The notes beneath the pieces were generated by a model. It was given only the letters and a program-made list of their open reading frames with translations, ran no database searches and was not told where the DNA came from. From contig JAOAEH010000048.1 in the NCBI GenBank assembly GCA_026416895.1, positions 1-7,470 on the forward strand: a stretch of 7,470 nt of DNA, read 5' to 3'. Positions 1 to 6,935 of the stretch are shown here, in pieces. Positions within the stretch are counted from its first letter, which is position 1. Every line of letters begins with the position of its first letter. Both the position numbers and the translations under genes were made by a program. This DNA comes from Elusimicrobiales bacterium (GTDB lineage: Bacteria; Elusimicrobiota; Elusimicrobia; Elusimicrobiales; UBA9959).

Positions 1-1
1 A

Positions 2-1558
2 GGTAATGTAGGAGTGGATATATATGTTTCCACAAGTTCCGCTGGTGGTGGTTTACAAATGATGGTTGCTGGTGCTGTAAAAGCTATGACTGGGGAATCA
101 GCACAAAGATGTGCTCTTGGAGCTGGTGCGATAGTTATGGATGTTATAGCTTCAAATGATGGAAGAGCAGATCATGAAAAGATTGAAAGAATAAGACAGT
201 TGAGACCAGATATGATACTTCTTTCTGGTGGAACTGATGGAGGAACTATTTCGCATGTTGTAGAGCTTGCTAATTTTATTAAAGCTGCAGATCCAAAACC
301 TCGTCTTGGTGCCTCCTATAAGCTTCCTGTTATATATGCTGGTAATATAGCTGCAAGAGAAAAAATTAAAGAAATTTTGAATGAAAAGACAGCTTTGATA
401 ATAACTGAAAATATTCGTCCTGTTCTTGAAAAAGAAAATCTTATGCCCGCAAGACATAAGATTCATGATGTTTTTCTTGAACATGTTATGCAACAAGCAC
501 CTGGATATCCTAAGTTGATGAAGATGGTTGGGGCACCAATAATGCCAACTCCTATGGCTGTTGGACTTATGACTGAAAAGTTTGCAAGAGCTAAAGGATA
601 TAATGTTTTGGCGGTAGATATAGGTGGTGCTACAACTGATGTTTTTTCAGTTTTTGATGGTATATTTAATAGAACTGTTAGCGCAAATCTTGGTATGAGT
701 TATTCAGTTTCAAATGTTATGGCTGAAGCTGGTGTATATAATATAATGAGATGGTTGCCTTTTAAAATAGATGAGCAGGAAGTGAGAAATAGACTTAAAA
801 ATAAAATGATAAGACCTACTACTATTCCACAAACTATCGAAGATTTAATGATAGAACATGCCGTGGCAAGAGAAGCTTTAAGACTTGCATTGGAGCAACA
901 TAAATTGCTTGCTGTTGGACTAAAGGGTGTACAACAGGAAAGAAGTATATCAGATGCTTTTGAACAAACTTCTACAGGTCAGTCACTCATAAATATGATG
1001 AAGCTAAATTATGCAATTGGTTCTGGTGGTGTTTTAGCTCACTCTCCAAGAAGAGTTCAGTCTATGATGCTTATGACCGATGCATATCAACTTGAAGGCG
1101 TTACGATGCTAGCTGTGGATTCAATATTTATGATGCCTCATCTAGGAGTTCTTTCACAGATAAGTGAAAAAGCAGCACTTGATGTTTTTTATAATGATTG
1201 TCTTATAAAACTTGGTACTTGTATTGCTCCAAGTGGTTTAGCTAAAGAAGGTGAGCTTATTCTTGAGTGGGAGATTAAAACAGCTTCTGGCAAAACTCAA
1301 TCGGGAGATTTAAGATTTGGAGAAGTTTATATTGTTGAGCTTAAAGATGAAAATGCAGAAATAATTCTTAAACCAATGAAAGGATTTGATGTTGGAGTAG
1401 GAAAAAATGCAAAGCTTAAGACTGATATTCAAGGTGGTGTTGGTGGAGTTCTTTTTGATGGAAGAGGAAGGCCATTTGAATTACCTAAATCTGAGTCTAA
1501 GAGGGTTGATATGCTTGAAAAGTGGTTTACCAGAATAAATATGTATCCAAAAAGATAA
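2..1558 (+). CDS. glmL: GlmL/MutL-family ASKHA ATPase (glutamate mutase activator-like), 5' end cut by window
   Basis: GlmL/MutL-family protein, related to the ATPase encoded between the glutamate mutase subunits in clostridia and thought to protect or reactivate the B12-dependent mutase; presumably cytoplasmic. The frame is open from base 2 and reads G-N-V-G-V-D before the GTG at 14. The family motif STSSAGGGLQM follows directly and normally lies well inside the protein, so the GTG is an internal Val codon and the true start is upstream. Counting from that codon: LLSGGTDGG (69-77), the ASKHA phosphate motif VDIGGATTDV (201-210, nt 614-643) and the second nucleotide-binding motif GSGGVLAHS (336-344). 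After about residue 410 a beta-rich tail with GGVGGVLFDGRGRP (474-487) extends to the end, making the protein longer than I recall for clostridial MutL. It is followed 16 bases later by the KOW-domain gene. Family assignment is firm; a glutamate mutase substrate is not shown here. Confidence 0.9.
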   Translation, partial: GNVGVDIYVSTSSAGGGLQMMVAGAVKAMTGESAQRCALGAGAIVMDVIASNDGRADHEKIERIRQLRPDMILLSGGTDGGTISHVVELANFIKAADPKPRLGASYKLPVIYAGNIAAREKIKEILNEKTALIITENIRPVLEKENLMPARHKIHDVFLEHVMQQAPGYPKLMKMVGAPIMPTPMAVGLMTEKFARAKGYNVLAVDIGGATTDVFSVFDGIFNRTVSANLGMSYSVSNVMAEAGVYNIMRWLPFKIDEQEVRNRLKNKMIRPTTIPQTIEDLMIEHAVAREALRLALEQHKLLAVGLKGVQQERSISDAFEQTSTGQSLINMMKLNYAIGSGGVLAHSPRRVQSMMLMTDAYQLEGVTMLAVDSIFMMPHLGVLSQISEKAALDVFYNDCLIKLGTCIAPSGLAKEGELILEWEIKTASGKTQSGDLRFGEVYIVELKDENAEIILKPMKGFDVGVGKNAKLKTDIQGGVGGVLFDGRGRPFELPKSESKRVDMLEKWFTRINMYPKR

Positions 1559-1560
1559 AT

Positions 1561-1568
1561 TAAGGAGG
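1561..1568 (+). promoter_or_regulatory. Strong Shine-Dalgarno site of the KOW-domain gene
   Basis: TAAGGAGG, a near-perfect complement to the 16S rRNA 3' end, lies 6 bases before the ATG at 1575. It fixes that start and contrasts with the weak or absent ribosome sites of the downstream genes. Confidence 0.85.
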
Positions 1569-1574
1569 ATGTAA

Positions 1575-2699
1575 ATGGCTCATGCATATACACCAGGACT
1601 TAAAGTAGTTCCACTTACTTTAATAAGAAAAAAGAGGCTTTTACCAATACCAGGTAAAGTACTTGTTAAAATCGGAATGGAAATTGATTCTAATGATATA
1701 GTTGCAGAGGCTGAGCTTCCAGGTAAAGTATATTCGGTTAATGTAGCAAATAGACTTGGAGTTGAACCTTCTGAACTTAAAAATTATATGCTTAAGAAAG
1801 AAGGTGATGAAGTAAAAAAAGGTGAGATTGTTGCTGAAACAAAATCATTTATTAAATTTTTAAGGTCTTCAGTTGAATCTCCTATTACAGGAAAAATAGA
1901 TTCAATATCAGAAATAACAGGTCAGGTTTTATTTAGAGAACCTCCTAAAATCCTTCCATTAAAAGCTTATATTAAAGGTAAAGTTGTTCATATTGAAGAA
2001 AATTTTGGAGTTGAAATAGAGACGGAAGGGACTTTTATACAGGGAATATTTGGTATAGGTGGTGAAACGAATGGCCAAATACGAATAGCAGTTGATACTC
2101 CAGATGAAGAGTTGTTACCAGAACATATTCATGAGACAGATAAAGGAAAAGTAATCATTGGAGGGCGTCATGCAGGTTTAGAGACAATAAAAAAAGCAAT
2201 TAGGGTTGGAGTTTCAGCTATAGTTGTAGGTGGTATACATGATAAAGATCTTAGACAAATTTTAGGATATGATATAGGTGTTGCGGTTACTGGTACTGAG
2301 CAGATTGGAATAACTCTTATTGTTACTGAAGGATTTGGACAAATACCTATGGCAAGTTATACCTTTAAACTTCTCAAAGCAAGGGAAGGGGATAAAGCTT
2401 CTGTTTCTGGTGCAACACAAATTAGAGCTGGTGTTATGAGACCAGAAATTATTGTTGCTGGTCCTCCTAAAAATATGGATGTTAAAAGAAAAGATGAGAT
2501 GAGAACTTGGATGGAGATAGGGGATAGAGTTAGAATAATAAGAGAGCCGTTTTTTGGTAAAATTGGAAAAGTAACTCTTCTTCCACCAGAGCCGACAGAA
2601 ATTGATACAGAAAGTAAAGTTAGAATACTTGAAGTTGAGCTTGATGATGGAACTAGAGTTAAGATCCCAAGGGCAAATGTTGAAATTTTTGAAGAGTAA
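1575..2699 (+). CDS. Conserved protein of unknown function: barrel-sandwich N-terminus, C-terminal KOW-like domain; GlmL partner
   Basis: 374 residues, no signal peptide or membrane segment, so probably cytoplasmic. Residues 22-55 and 72-112 look like the two halves of a barrel-sandwich (biotinyl/lipoyl or HlyD-like) fold, with turns ELPGKV (48-52 region) and SPITGKI (102-108). The MKM (biotin) or DKA (lipoyl) lysine context is absent, so it is probably not a carrier, although K90 lies near the expected hairpin. The middle (about 130-300) has glycine-rich motifs IFGIGGE (158-164), VVGG (217-220), VTEGFG (250-255) and GATQIRAGVMRPEII (279-293). Residues 314-374 (IGDRVRIIREPFFGKIGKV, then a hydrophilic loop and a strand pair) resemble a KOW/NusG-type SH3 barrel. 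I recall proteins of this layout beside glmL-like genes in several deep bacterial lineages, but could not check. Close spacing to the ATPase gene suggests a joint role; the biochemical function is unknown. The start is fixed by the Shine-Dalgarno site. Confidence 0.85.
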   Translation: MAHAYTPGLKVVPLTLIRKKRLLPIPGKVLVKIGMEIDSNDIVAEAELPGKVYSVNVANRLGVEPSELKNYMLKKEGDEVKKGEIVAETKSFIKFLRSSVESPITGKIDSISEITGQVLFREPPKILPLKAYIKGKVVHIEENFGVEIETEGTFIQGIFGIGGETNGQIRIAVDTPDEELLPEHIHETDKGKVIIGGRHAGLETIKKAIRVGVSAIVVGGIHDKDLRQILGYDIGVAVTGTEQIGITLIVTEGFGQIPMASYTFKLLKAREGDKASVSGATQIRAGVMRPEIIVAGPPKNMDVKRKDEMRTWMEIGDRVRIIREPFFGKIGKVTLLPPEPTEIDTESKVRILEVELDDGTRVKIPRANVEIFEE

Positions 2700-2735
2700 T
2701 AATATCTAAAGTTTGAACCTTAAAATTTAATATTC

Positions 2736-3188
2736 ATGATTTGTATTATCCAAAGAGTTAAAGAGGGAAGAATTTTCATAAAAAATTTATGTTATAGTGA
2801 AATAAAATATGGTTTAGTTGTTTTTTGTGGAATATCTAAGTTTGATGATTTTAGAGATTTAGAATGGATGGTTGATAAAATAATTAATTTAAGAATATTT
2901 GAGAATTCTCAAGGCAAGTTTGATTTGTCTTTAAAGGATATTAATGGTGAAGTTTTGATAGTATCACAATTTACTTTGCTTGGTGATGCATCGAAAGGGA
3001 GAAGGCCTGATTTTAGTTTGGCTATGGAGAAAGAAGGAGCATTGAAATATTATGAGCATTTTGTAAGTGTTTTTAAGAAAAAATATGTTGAAGAAAAAGT
3101 TAAAACAGGTGTTTTTCAAGCAGATATGCTTGTAGAAATACATAATGATGGCCCTGTAACGATTGTTATAGATTCTTCTCGAAGATGA
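2736..3188 (+). CDS. dtd: D-aminoacyl-tRNA deacylase
   Basis: Cytoplasmic homodimeric enzyme that hydrolyses D-amino acids (and misattached glycine) from tRNA, keeping D-residues out of proteins. The length of 150 residues is typical. Family signatures are all present: N-terminal I-I-Q-R-V (4-8), NLRIFENSQGK (51-61), the catalytic VSQFTL block (76-81, with SQFT at 77-80), GRRPDF (88-93), TGVFQADM (124-131) and the Gly-cisPro chirality motif NDGPVT (137-142). The ATG is chosen because the QRV block sits at the N-terminus in the whole family. No Shine-Dalgarno sequence is visible in front of it. It begins 36 bases after the KOW gene, where base composition drops, and its stop overlaps the start of the next gene (ATGA), so it is probably co-translated with the peptide importer. 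Confidence 0.95.
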   Translation: MICIIQRVKEGRIFIKNLCYSEIKYGLVVFCGISKFDDFRDLEWMVDKIINLRIFENSQGKFDLSLKDINGEVLIVSQFTLLGDASKGRRPDFSLAMEKEGALKYYEHFVSVFKKKYVEEKVKTGVFQADMLVEIHNDGPVTIVIDSSRR

Positions 3189-4129
3189 ATGATATTTTAA
3201 AAATTGATGAACTTGTAATTGAATTAGATAATGGTAAGAATAAACATATCTTGATTGATTCAGTTTCAATTAATATTCCAAAAAATAAAATAACAGCAAT
3301 AGTCGGAGAATCTGGAAGCGGTAAAACTATGACATTTCTTTCAGTTATAGGATTATTACCTGAAGGAATTTATGTTAAAAGTGGTGATATTATTTTTGAC
3401 TCATGTAAAATTATTAATTTATCAGAAAAAGATTTAAGAAAAATAAGAGGGAGGGAAATCTTTTACATATTTCAAGAACCAATGACAGCACTTGACCCTG
3501 TGTTTAATATTGAATCACAAATGATAGAAATATTATTGTCTCATAATATTACAGATTATTCAGATGCAAAAAAAATTGCTTTGGCTGCTTTGAAGGAGGT
3601 AGGGATTGAACCTACAAAAATAAAAAGTTATCCACATAATTTTTCAGGTGGTCAACTTCAAAGAATTCTTATTGCAATGGCTATTATGGTATCTCCAAAG
3701 CTTATTATTGCTGATGAACCTACGACTTCACTTGATGTCGTTACACAGCTTGAAATACTAAATTTACTTAAAAATTTAACTAAACAAAAAAATATTTCTA
3801 TAGTTCTTATTTCTCACAATATAGGTATTGTTTACAATTATTCAGATTATGTTTATGTTATGTATCTTGGACAAATTGTTGAAGAAGGTGTAACATGTGA
3901 TGTTGTTGAAAATCCAGTTCATCCATACACTGAAGCTTTGATTAATTCTATAATAAAGATGGGAGTTAAGCAAAAAATAAAACCTATAGAAGGCATTCCA
4001 GGAGAAATTTATAATTTGTTAGATGGTTGTAGGTTCTATGATAGATGTAGTTATAGAATTGATAAATGTAAATTTAAACCACCAAAGAAATCTAGAAAGG
4101 GTGGTTATTATTATTGCTGGGTGAAGTGA
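3185..4129 (+). CDS. oppD: Di/oligopeptide ABC importer, ATP-binding subunit (OppD/DppD type)
   Basis: Cytoplasmic ATPase that powers peptide (or related solute) uptake together with the second ATPase and two permeases downstream. The nucleotide-binding domain is complete: Walker A GESGSGKT (41-48), Q-loop FQEPM with Q97, ABC signature FSGGQLQR (153-160), Walker B LIIADEPT (173-180), D-loop SLD (182-184) and H-loop SH (210-211). The C-terminus is the oligopeptide-type extension (NPVHPYTEAL, 243-252) and ends with four cysteines, C282, C288, C295 and C311. In OppD/DppD relatives such a quartet coordinates a [4Fe-4S] cluster. Length (314) is normal. The ATG overlaps the dtd stop codon by 4 bases and no good Shine-Dalgarno sequence is seen, which points to translational coupling. 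Substrate cannot be told from the ATPase; peptide is the default, while nickel or other members of the family remain possible. Confidence 0.92.
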   Translation: MNDILKIDELVIELDNGKNKHILIDSVSINIPKNKITAIVGESGSGKTMTFLSVIGLLPEGIYVKSGDIIFDSCKIINLSEKDLRKIRGREIFYIFQEPMTALDPVFNIESQMIEILLSHNITDYSDAKKIALAALKEVGIEPTKIKSYPHNFSGGQLQRILIAMAIMVSPKLIIADEPTTSLDVVTQLEILNLLKNLTKQKNISIVLISHNIGIVYNYSDYVYVMYLGQIVEEGVTCDVVENPVHPYTEALINSIIKMGVKQKIKPIEGIPGEIYNLLDGCRFYDRCSYRIDKCKFKPPKKSRKGGYYYCWVK

Positions 4130-4132
4130 TTT

Positions 4133-5005
4133 ATGGTTGAACTTAAAAATATTAAAGTATTTTATAAAGGAGTATGTGCATTAAATAATATAAACCTAAA
4201 AATAGAAAAAGGAATCAAGCTTGGCGTAGTGGGACAGTCAGGAAGTGGAAAAACTACTTTATGTAAAATTTTATCAGGTATTGAAAAAAATTTTGAGGGA
4301 GAAATTATTTGGAATTATAAAAATAATAAGATACAATTTGTTTTTCAAGATCCTGTTTCAAGTTTAAACCCTAGAATGAAAATATTTGATATAGTAACAG
4401 AAGCTGCAGTTTTAAATGGCATAAAAGATAAACACAAATTGTTTAACATTTTTAAAAATGTTATAAATGAAGTTGGGCTGAGTGTCGAAGTTGGGGATAA
4501 ATATCCTCATCAGCTTTCTGGTGGGCAAAGACAAAGGGTGGCTATTGCTAGATCTATAATTATTAATCCTGATTTGATAATTTTCGATGAACCAATCTCA
4601 AGTCTAGATGTATCTCTCGCATCACAAATTTTGAATTTAATTTATGAGCTACATAATAAATATCGATTTACTCTTATATTTGTATCTCATGATATCTCAT
4701 CTATTTATTATTTGACAGATAATGTTGTTGTACTTTTAAATGGAGAGATTGTTGAGGAAGGGCCTACTAGTAAAGTTATTGAAAAGCCTGTTCATCCATA
4801 TACAAGACTATTAATATCTTCTGTTCTTTTTACAGATAAAAAATATAGTTCTTATATACTACCAGAAAAAAAATTGGTAAGATCTTTATGTCCCTTTGTA
4901 TCTAGATGTTTTTATGCAGAAGATATTTGTGAAAAATATTCAGGTGATTTTTTTGATATTAGTTATAATCATAGAGTGAAATGTTTAAGATATAGGGATT
5001 TATAA
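4133..5005 (+). CDS. oppF: Di/oligopeptide ABC importer, second ATP-binding subunit (OppF/DppF type)
   Basis: Partner ATPase that would form the asymmetric nucleotide-binding dimer with the preceding gene product at the cytoplasmic face. Walker A GQSGSGKT (34-41), Q-loop Q72, signature LSGGQRQR (128-135), Walker B LIIFDEP (148-154), D-loop SSLD (156-159) and H-loop H186 are intact. The oligopeptide C-terminal stretch KPVHPYTRLL (218-227) is followed by C253, C259, C266 and C284, the same spacing as in the upstream subunit except for the last gap. At 290 residues it is somewhat shorter than many OppF proteins, mostly because the region after the Walker A motif is compact. The start lies 3 bases after the oppD stop, with only a poor ribosome site (GGGTGA). 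The stop abuts the ATG of the first permease. Confidence 0.92.
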   Translation: MVELKNIKVFYKGVCALNNINLKIEKGIKLGVVGQSGSGKTTLCKILSGIEKNFEGEIIWNYKNNKIQFVFQDPVSSLNPRMKIFDIVTEAAVLNGIKDKHKLFNIFKNVINEVGLSVEVGDKYPHQLSGGQRQRVAIARSIIINPDLIIFDEPISSLDVSLASQILNLIYELHNKYRFTLIFVSHDISSIYYLTDNVVVLLNGEIVEEGPTSKVIEKPVHPYTRLLISSVLFTDKKYSSYILPEKKLVRSLCPFVSRCFYAEDICEKYSGDFFDISYNHRVKCLRYRDL

Positions 5006-6037
5006 ATGAAAAAATATTTAATTAAAAAAATATTTTTTATACCTTTAACTTTTTTAGGGATTAGTTTTATAATATTTTTTTCTATAAATATGCTTCCTAC
5101 ATCAATTCTTGCAACAGGTTATGCATCTACAGATAAAGAATTAACCAAAAAGGATATTGAAGAGTTGATAAAAAAATATGATTTAGATAAAGGTATTTTA
5201 AAAAGATATATATCTTGGCTTTCTAAAACTTTTTGTGGTGATTTAGGATATTCAACATCAGCAAAAATGAGTGTTACTGATGCTATAAAGCTATATCTTC
5301 CAGCAACATGTGAACTTGCTTTGTTTTCTATTATACCTATATTTTTAATTGGAAACTTTTTAGGTTTGAAGAGTGCTTTTAAAAGGAATTCATATTTTGA
5401 TAAAATCGTTAAGTTTTTAAGCACTTTTTTTTATTCTATGCCTTCTTTTGTTATAGGTATAGTTATTTTATATGTATTTTATGGAATTTTTGGAATTTTT
5501 AAACCTCAGCGCTATTCGCTTGAAACAGAGATATTAATTTCAAGTGGAAATTTTACAATATATACAGGTTTTATGATATTAGATAGTATTATAAACTTAA
5601 ATTTACAAGTTTTATTCGATTCTTTGATGCATTTATTAGGACCATCTCTGGCTATATTTGTTGGTACTTCTGCTATCTTTATAAAGATAACTCGTTCATC
5701 TGCTCTTGAAGAGCTTAATAAGGATTATGTTAGAATGCTTAAAGCTAAAGGTTTGGATTATAATTGTATAGTTTCAAAACATATAAGGAAAAATATACTT
5801 ATACCTCAAATAACCATTGGTGGTTTTCAGTTTATAAGACTTTTAAGTGGTGTTGTTATTATAGAAACTATTTTTGACTGGCCCGGTATTGGAAGCTGGG
5901 GAGTCAAATCAGCATGGCAACTAGATATAGCTGGATTGATGGGTTTTTCCTTATTGATTTCAGCTTTTTTTTTAATAGGTAATTTAGTGATAGATATTTT
6001 ATATGTTATTGTTGATCCAAGAATAAGGTATGATTGA
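5006..6037 (+). CDS. oppB: Di/oligopeptide ABC importer, permease (OppB/DppB type)
   Basis: Inner-membrane channel subunit of 343 residues. The N-terminus (about 9-30) is the first membrane helix. Hydrophobic segments follow near 104-124, 137-165, 211-229, 274-292 and 309-336, matching the six-helix BPD_transp_1 layout. The extracytoplasmic stretch 165-205 contains YTGFMILDSIIN, a form seen in OppB proteins of this subtype. The cytoplasmic coupling loop YVRMLKAKGL (241-250) through HIRKN (259-263) would dock on the ATPases. VIIETIFDWPGIGSW (284-298) and the closing VDPRIRYD are family hallmarks. The ATG directly follows the oppF stop with no intervening base; AGGGA at 4994-4998 may serve as ribosome site. 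The last 8 bases overlap the next permease gene. The gene contains long T runs (T8 at 5425-5432, T9 at 5965-5973). Confidence 0.93.
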   Translation: MKKYLIKKIFFIPLTFLGISFIIFFSINMLPTSILATGYASTDKELTKKDIEELIKKYDLDKGILKRYISWLSKTFCGDLGYSTSAKMSVTDAIKLYLPATCELALFSIIPIFLIGNFLGLKSAFKRNSYFDKIVKFLSTFFYSMPSFVIGIVILYVFYGIFGIFKPQRYSLETEILISSGNFTIYTGFMILDSIINLNLQVLFDSLMHLLGPSLAIFVGTSAIFIKITRSSALEELNKDYVRMLKAKGLDYNCIVSKHIRKNILIPQITIGGFQFIRLLSGVVIIETIFDWPGIGSWGVKSAWQLDIAGLMGFSLLISAFFLIGNLVIDILYVIVDPRIRYD

Positions 6038-6899
6038 TTTTTTGAAAAAGATATTATCAAACAGATCATCCAAGTTTGGATTTTTTATTATACTTTTATA
6101 TGTTGTTTTAGCAATAGTTGCTCCTTTTATTGCTCTCCCATATAAAGAGTATGATCCATATATAGTTAGACAACATGGATTTGAGGTTGAGCCTAAAAAA
6201 CCTTCTTTAACTTATTTATTTGGGACTACTCAGAATCAATACGATATATTTTATGCTATGATTTGGGGAACAAGACTTGCTTTTAAAATAAGTATTTCGG
6301 TTGTTATAATTTCTTCCATAATAGGTGTAGTTTTAGGAGGTATTAGTGGATATTATGGAGGTTTTGTGGATGAGATTTTAATGAGATTTACAGATGTTAT
6401 ATTATCTGTTCCTTCATTGGTTTTAGCAATGATTATTGCAGTAGTTTTAGGACCAGGTATTGATAATATAATATTTGCAATTTGTTGTGTTTGGTGGCCT
6501 TCTTATGCACGAATGTTTAGGAGTGAAGTTCTTAGAATAAAAAATTTGAATTATGTTTTATATTCTAAAATTTCTGGAGGGAATACTTTTTGGATTTTTA
6601 AAAGACATATATTACCAAATTCTATATATCCTGTAATAATTATGGCATCTTTGGATATTGCTAATGTAGTTCTTTTAGCTTCTTCTTTGAGTTTTCTTGG
6701 TATAGGGAGTCCGCAGGGATATGCTGATTGGGGTCAGATTATAGCAATGTCTAGAAATTGGATAATGTCAAGTTTTTCTCAGCCATTTTCTTATGCCCAT
6801 ACTGTTATTATACCATCATCTTTTATATTTTTCTTTGTCTTAGGATTTAATCTAGTTGGAGAATCTTTTAGAGATATTTTTGATCCGAAGATTAAATGA
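6030..6899 (+). CDS. oppC: Di/oligopeptide ABC importer, permease (OppC/DppC type)
   Basis: Second inner-membrane channel subunit, 289 residues, a usual length. The N-terminal helix (17-37) is followed by a periplasmic stretch and the family motif LFGTTQNQYDIF (63-74) with IWGTR (78-82). Further hydrophobic segments lie near 87-106, 123-142, 144-157, 199-225 and 257-278. SGYYGGFVDEILMR (106-119), LSFLGIG (220-226) and the ending GESFRDIFDPKIK are typical of OppC/DppC. The coupling loop YVLYSKISGG (175-184) through HILPN (193-197) keeps the glycine but has L-Y-S where E-A-A is usual. The start overlaps the previous gene by 8 bases. AAGG at 6025-6028 is too near the ATG to be a good ribosome site, so re-initiation after the upstream stop is likely. 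No in-frame start codon closely follows that would be preferable. No terminator hairpin is visible after the stop. Confidence 0.93.
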   Translation: MIDFLKKILSNRSSKFGFFIILLYVVLAIVAPFIALPYKEYDPYIVRQHGFEVEPKKPSLTYLFGTTQNQYDIFYAMIWGTRLAFKISISVVIISSIIGVVLGGISGYYGGFVDEILMRFTDVILSVPSLVLAMIIAVVLGPGIDNIIFAICCVWWPSYARMFRSEVLRIKNLNYVLYSKISGGNTFWIFKRHILPNSIYPVIIMASLDIANVVLLASSLSFLGIGSPQGYADWGQIIAMSRNWIMSSFSQPFSYAHTVIIPSSFIFFFVLGFNLVGESFRDIFDPKIK

Positions 6900-6935
6900 T
6901 ATAAAGTGTTTTTTTTAAATTGATAAAATTTATTT

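Noticed and set aside
14..16. GTG as the start codon of the GlmL-like gene
   Set aside because: The frame is open further upstream and the conserved STSSAGGG block follows at once, although it should lie after an N-terminal phosphate-binding segment. The GTG is an internal Val codon.
152..496. Minus-strand open frame of 114 codons
   Set aside because: It lies inside the GlmL-like gene, has a low-complexity Asn/Phe/Ser composition and no recognisable motif.
2680..2708. Possible promoter before dtd: TTGAAA at 2680-2685 and TATCTA 17 bases on
   Set aside because: The -10 matches only about half of the consensus and such matches are common in DNA this AT-rich. A promoter here is plausible from the composition step but not supported.
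2964..3269. Minus-strand open frame spanning the dtd/oppD junction
   Set aside because: Both overlapped genes carry intact family motifs; the antisense product has no recognisable features.
5119..6069. Two minus-strand open frames (5119-5424 and 5827-6069)
   Set aside because: They are antisense to the permease genes, and their Ile/Ser/Lys-rich composition mirrors AT-rich membrane-protein codons on the other strand.
6900..6935. Terminator between the last permease and the nucleotidyltransferase
   Set aside because: A T8 run is present but no G+C-rich hairpin precedes it.
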